From contig CAJCIO010000179.1 in assembly GCA_903970465.1 (NCBI GenBank), positions 1 through 64,000 of the forward strand: a stretch of 64,000 nt of DNA, read 5' to 3'. Position numbers and translations under genes: made by a program. This document shows, one piece after another, positions 61,860 through 64,000 of the stretch. A model generated the notes under the pieces. The model saw only the letters and a list, made by a program, of their open reading frames with translations, had not been told where the DNA came from and ran no database searches. Within the stretch, counting starts at the first letter, position 1. Every line of letters starts with the position of its first letter. The DNA is from Gammaproteobacteria bacterium (GTDB taxonomy: Bacteria > Pseudomonadota > Gammaproteobacteria > Pseudomonadales > Pseudomonadaceae).

Positions 61860-62168
61860 TCAGAAAACGCGTGTTCGGGGCGGTGTCTTGCGCTTGCGCT
61901 TGTCCTTGAGCCACACCACATTGGTGATGGGCTGCACGGGCGCGGGGTCGATGTCCGCGCAATCGGCGTGCACTCCCGTACCGCTCAGTTGCAGGTAAGC
62001 GTTGATCCAATCGAATTCGGCGCGGGACAGCCCGCGCAGCTCGAGCTCCCGAGGCTCCTCGTTACGCAGTCGAACCGCCGTGCGGGCCACATCCAGCGCC
62101 AACCCGAGACGATCGATAAGACGCTCACACAGCTCCGGCTTCATTGCTTTCAGATGCGAATCTACCAT
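61860..62168 (-). CDS. Small conserved protein of unknown function
   Basis: The 102-aa protein is helical in its first 60 residues (LCERLIDRLGLALDVARTAVRL, LSRAEFDWINAYLQLSG) and ends in a basic tail (VVWLKDKRKRKTPPRTRVF). It has no signal peptide and no membrane segment. It sits beside leuS as PA3986 does in P. aeruginosa. I recognise no domain. The frame has good codon use and ATG start. Confidence 0.7.
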   Translation of the reverse strand: MVDSHLKAMKPELCERLIDRLGLALDVARTAVRLRNEEPRELELRGLSRAEFDWINAYLQLSGTGVHADCADIDPAPVQPITNVVWLKDKRKRKTPPRTRVF

Positions 62169-62315
62169 CCGTTCACCTCATTGCAGACATGACTGACTCC
62201 CCAGTCACAAGCTTAGCGTCACCTGCGAAACCAGCCTTGTGCCGCGACCAACGGAAGGTGCCGCGCAATCAGCGTTTCCCTCAATAAGGGGGGGTCATGT
62301 ATGCTACGGCGTTTA

Positions 62316-62321
62316 TATAAT
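62316..62321 (+). promoter_or_regulatory. -10 box of the leuS promoter
   Basis: A perfect TATAAT lies 76 bases before the leuS ATG, leaving a leader of about 70 bases. The -35 region (near GTCATG at 62294-62299) is weak. Confidence 0.45.
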
Positions 62322-62396
62322 CGACACTGCAATGCCGGCCGCTGTGTCTCTTTGGCAGCCTGGACAAGGTCATCCATTTCTCAGCAAAAAGTAGCC

Positions 62397-64000
62397 ATGC
62401 ACGAACTCTATCAGCCCCGCGAAATCGAAGCCGCCGCCCAGACCTTCTGGGACGAGCAAAAGTCCTTTGAAGTCAGTGAACAGCCAGGCAAGGAGACCTT
62501 CTACTGCCTGTCGATGTTCCCTTACCCCAGCGGCAAGCTACATATGGGGCACGTGCGCAACTACACCATCGGCGACGTGATCTCCCGCTATCAGCGCATG
62601 CTCGGCAAGAACGTTCTGCAGCCCATGGGCTGGGACGCCTTCGGCATGCCGGCGGAAAACGCCGCGATGAAGAACAACGTCGCGCCGGCCAAATGGACCT
62701 ACGAAAACATCGCCTACATGAAAACCCAGCTGCGCAGCCTGGGCCTGGCGGTGGACTGGTCGCGCGAAGTCACCACCTGCAAGCCCGATTACTACCGTTG
62801 GGAGCAGTGGCTGTTCACCCGCCTGTTCGAAAAAGGCGTGATCTACCGCAAGAACGGCACCGTCAACTGGGACCCGGTCGACCAGACCGTCCTGGCCAAC
62901 GAGCAAGTGATCGACGGCCGCGGCTGGCGTTCCGGCGCGGTGATCGAAAAGCGCGAAATCCCGATGTACTACTTCAAGATCACCGCTTATGCGGATGAAC
63001 TGCTGTCGAGCCTCGATGATCTGCCGGGCTGGCCTGAACAGGTCAAGACCATGCAGCGCAACTGGATCGGCAAGTCCAAGGGCATGGAGGTGCAGTTCCC
63101 GTACCATGAGGCCAGCATCGGCGAAGCCGGCACGTTGAAGGTCTTCACCACGCGCGCCGACACACTGATGGGCGCTACCTACGTGGCTGTAGCCGCCGAG
63201 CACCCGCTGGCCACCCTGGCAGCGGTCAACAATCCTGAGCTGCAAGCGTTCATCCATGAATGCAAGAGCGGCAGCGTCGCCGAAGCCGACGTCGCCACCC
63301 AGGAGAAAAAGGGCCTGCCTACCTCGCTGTTCGTCGAACACCCGCTGACCGGTGAAAAACTGCCGGTGTGGGTCGCCAACTACGTGCTGATGCACTATGG
63401 CGACGGTGCTGTGATGGCTGTCCCGGCCCACGACGAGCGCGATTTCGAATTCGCGGTCAAATACAACCTGCCGATCAAGCCCGTCGTGCGCACCAGCGTT
63501 GGCGACCTGACTCCGGCACCGTGGATGGCGGCCTACAACGAACACGGCACGCTGATCAACTCCGGCGAGTTCGACGGCCTGGACTTCGAAGGCGCATTCG
63601 ATGCCATCGAAGTCGCCCTGATCAAGAAGAACCTCGGCGCCTCGCGCACCCAGTTCCGCCTGCGCGACTGGGGCATAAGCCGCCAACGCTACTGGGGCTG
63701 CCCGATCCCGATCATCCACTGCGACGCTTGCGGTGACGTGCCGGTGCCGGAAGACCAGTTGCCTGTGGTGCTGCCCGAAGACGTGGTGCCGGACGGCGCC
63801 GGCTCTCCCTTGGCGCGGATGCCCGAGTTCTATGAGTGCAGCTGCCCGAAATGCGGCGCACCGGCCAAGCGTGAAACCGACACCATGGACACCTTTGTCG
63901 AGTCGTCCTGGTACTACGCTCGCTACGCCTCGCCTCACTATGAAGGCGGCCTGGTGGAAAAATCCGCAGCCGATCACTGGTTGCCGGTGGATCAGTACAT
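62397..64000 (+). CDS. leuS: Leucyl-tRNA synthetase, N-terminal part
   Basis: The frame starts with MHELYQPREIEAAAQTFW and runs off the right end after about 534 codons. The class I motif PYPSGKLHMGHVRN (HIGH box) is near residue 41-54, and the CP1 editing domain follows with TRADTLMGATYVAVAAEHPL and AVPAHDERDFEFA. After that come the WGCPIPIIHCDACG zinc-finger-like segment and DTFVESSWYYARY. The KMSKS loop lies beyond the window. It charges tRNA-Leu. A TATAAT lies 76 bases upstream. Confidence 0.97.
   Translation, partial: MHELYQPREIEAAAQTFWDEQKSFEVSEQPGKETFYCLSMFPYPSGKLHMGHVRNYTIGDVISRYQRMLGKNVLQPMGWDAFGMPAENAAMKNNVAPAKWTYENIAYMKTQLRSLGLAVDWSREVTTCKPDYYRWEQWLFTRLFEKGVIYRKNGTVNWDPVDQTVLANEQVIDGRGWRSGAVIEKREIPMYYFKITAYADELLSSLDDLPGWPEQVKTMQRNWIGKSKGMEVQFPYHEASIGEAGTLKVFTTRADTLMGATYVAVAAEHPLATLAAVNNPELQAFIHECKSGSVAEADVATQEKKGLPTSLFVEHPLTGEKLPVWVANYVLMHYGDGAVMAVPAHDERDFEFAVKYNLPIKPVVRTSVGDLTPAPWMAAYNEHGTLINSGEFDGLDFEGAFDAIEVALIKKNLGASRTQFRLRDWGISRQRYWGCPIPIIHCDACGDVPVPEDQLPVVLPEDVVPDGAGSPLARMPEFYECSCPKCGAPAKRETDTMDTFVESSWYYARYASPHYEGGLVEKSAADHWLPVDQY

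Noticed and set aside
62538..63977. Long minus-strand frame opposite leuS (479 codons)
   Set aside because: leuS on the plus strand carries all expected motifs, and the antisense translation has no recognisable domain.

Overview
The window reads as chromosomal DNA of a Pseudomonas, probably of the fluorescens/putida lineage. It is GC-rich and densely coding. The right half (amn, aidB, ladS, thiD, thiE, hemL, Sel1 protein, DUF1820, miaB, phoH, ybeY, corC, lnt, DUF218 protein, small protein, leuS) follows the gene order I recall from the P. aeruginosa PA3970-PA3987 region. The left edge (NCS2 permease, trmA) resembles PA4719-PA4720. Most intergenic gaps carry one of two short inverted-repeat families common in Pseudomonas.

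Region 1 (1-16.6 kb) is a catabolic block for hydroaromatic acids. It holds a quinate/shikimate dehydrogenase homologue, a TetR regulator, a fused 3-dehydroshikimate dehydratase (quiC), an MFS acid transporter, protocatechuate 3,4-dioxygenase (pcaHG) and an OprB-type porin. Together these support uptake of quinate or shikimate, conversion to protocatechuate and ring cleavage. Between the quinate and pca genes sits an IclR-governed module of unknown substrate: a TIM-barrel isomerase-like protein, an EamA transporter, a KstD/fumarate-reductase-like flavoprotein and an aldo/keto reductase. I see likely operators for all three systems: AACCGGYTAGT sites for the TetR protein, TGGAAC-N3-GTTCCA sites for the IclR protein, and an ATAACC-N4-GGTTAT PcaQ-type site before pcaH.

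Region 2 (16.7-35.3 kb) holds housekeeping and accessory genes: HAD phosphatase, tesB, GNAT acetyltransferase, HDAC-like deacetylase, HI0933-like flavoprotein, a lone AT-richer ABC exporter, RhlE, a DEDDh exonuclease, a NYN nuclease, DUF2076, a YciC-like membrane protein and an EEP-family hydrolase. It also has a two-gene c-di-GMP module (PhnD-like binding protein plus a PAS-GAF-GGDEF-EAL membrane protein), then hrpB.

Region 3 (35.3-46.7 kb) begins with a small accessory patch: a 58-codon gene, a membrane-protein gene broken by two homopolymer frameshifts, a structured non-coding stretch, and a two-gene envelope operon including a 44-aa lipoprotein. It continues with glycerate kinase, a LysR/L-serine dehydratase divergon, a YceK-like lipoprotein, a cation-diffusion facilitator, a Gln-rich envelope protein, an Lrp regulator, an RluE-type pseudouridine synthase and amn.

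Region 4 (46.8-64 kb) is the conserved block named above: the ladS hybrid kinase, thiamine and haem precursor synthesis, tRNA thiomethylation, the phoH-ybeY-corC-lnt operon, and leuS running off the right end.
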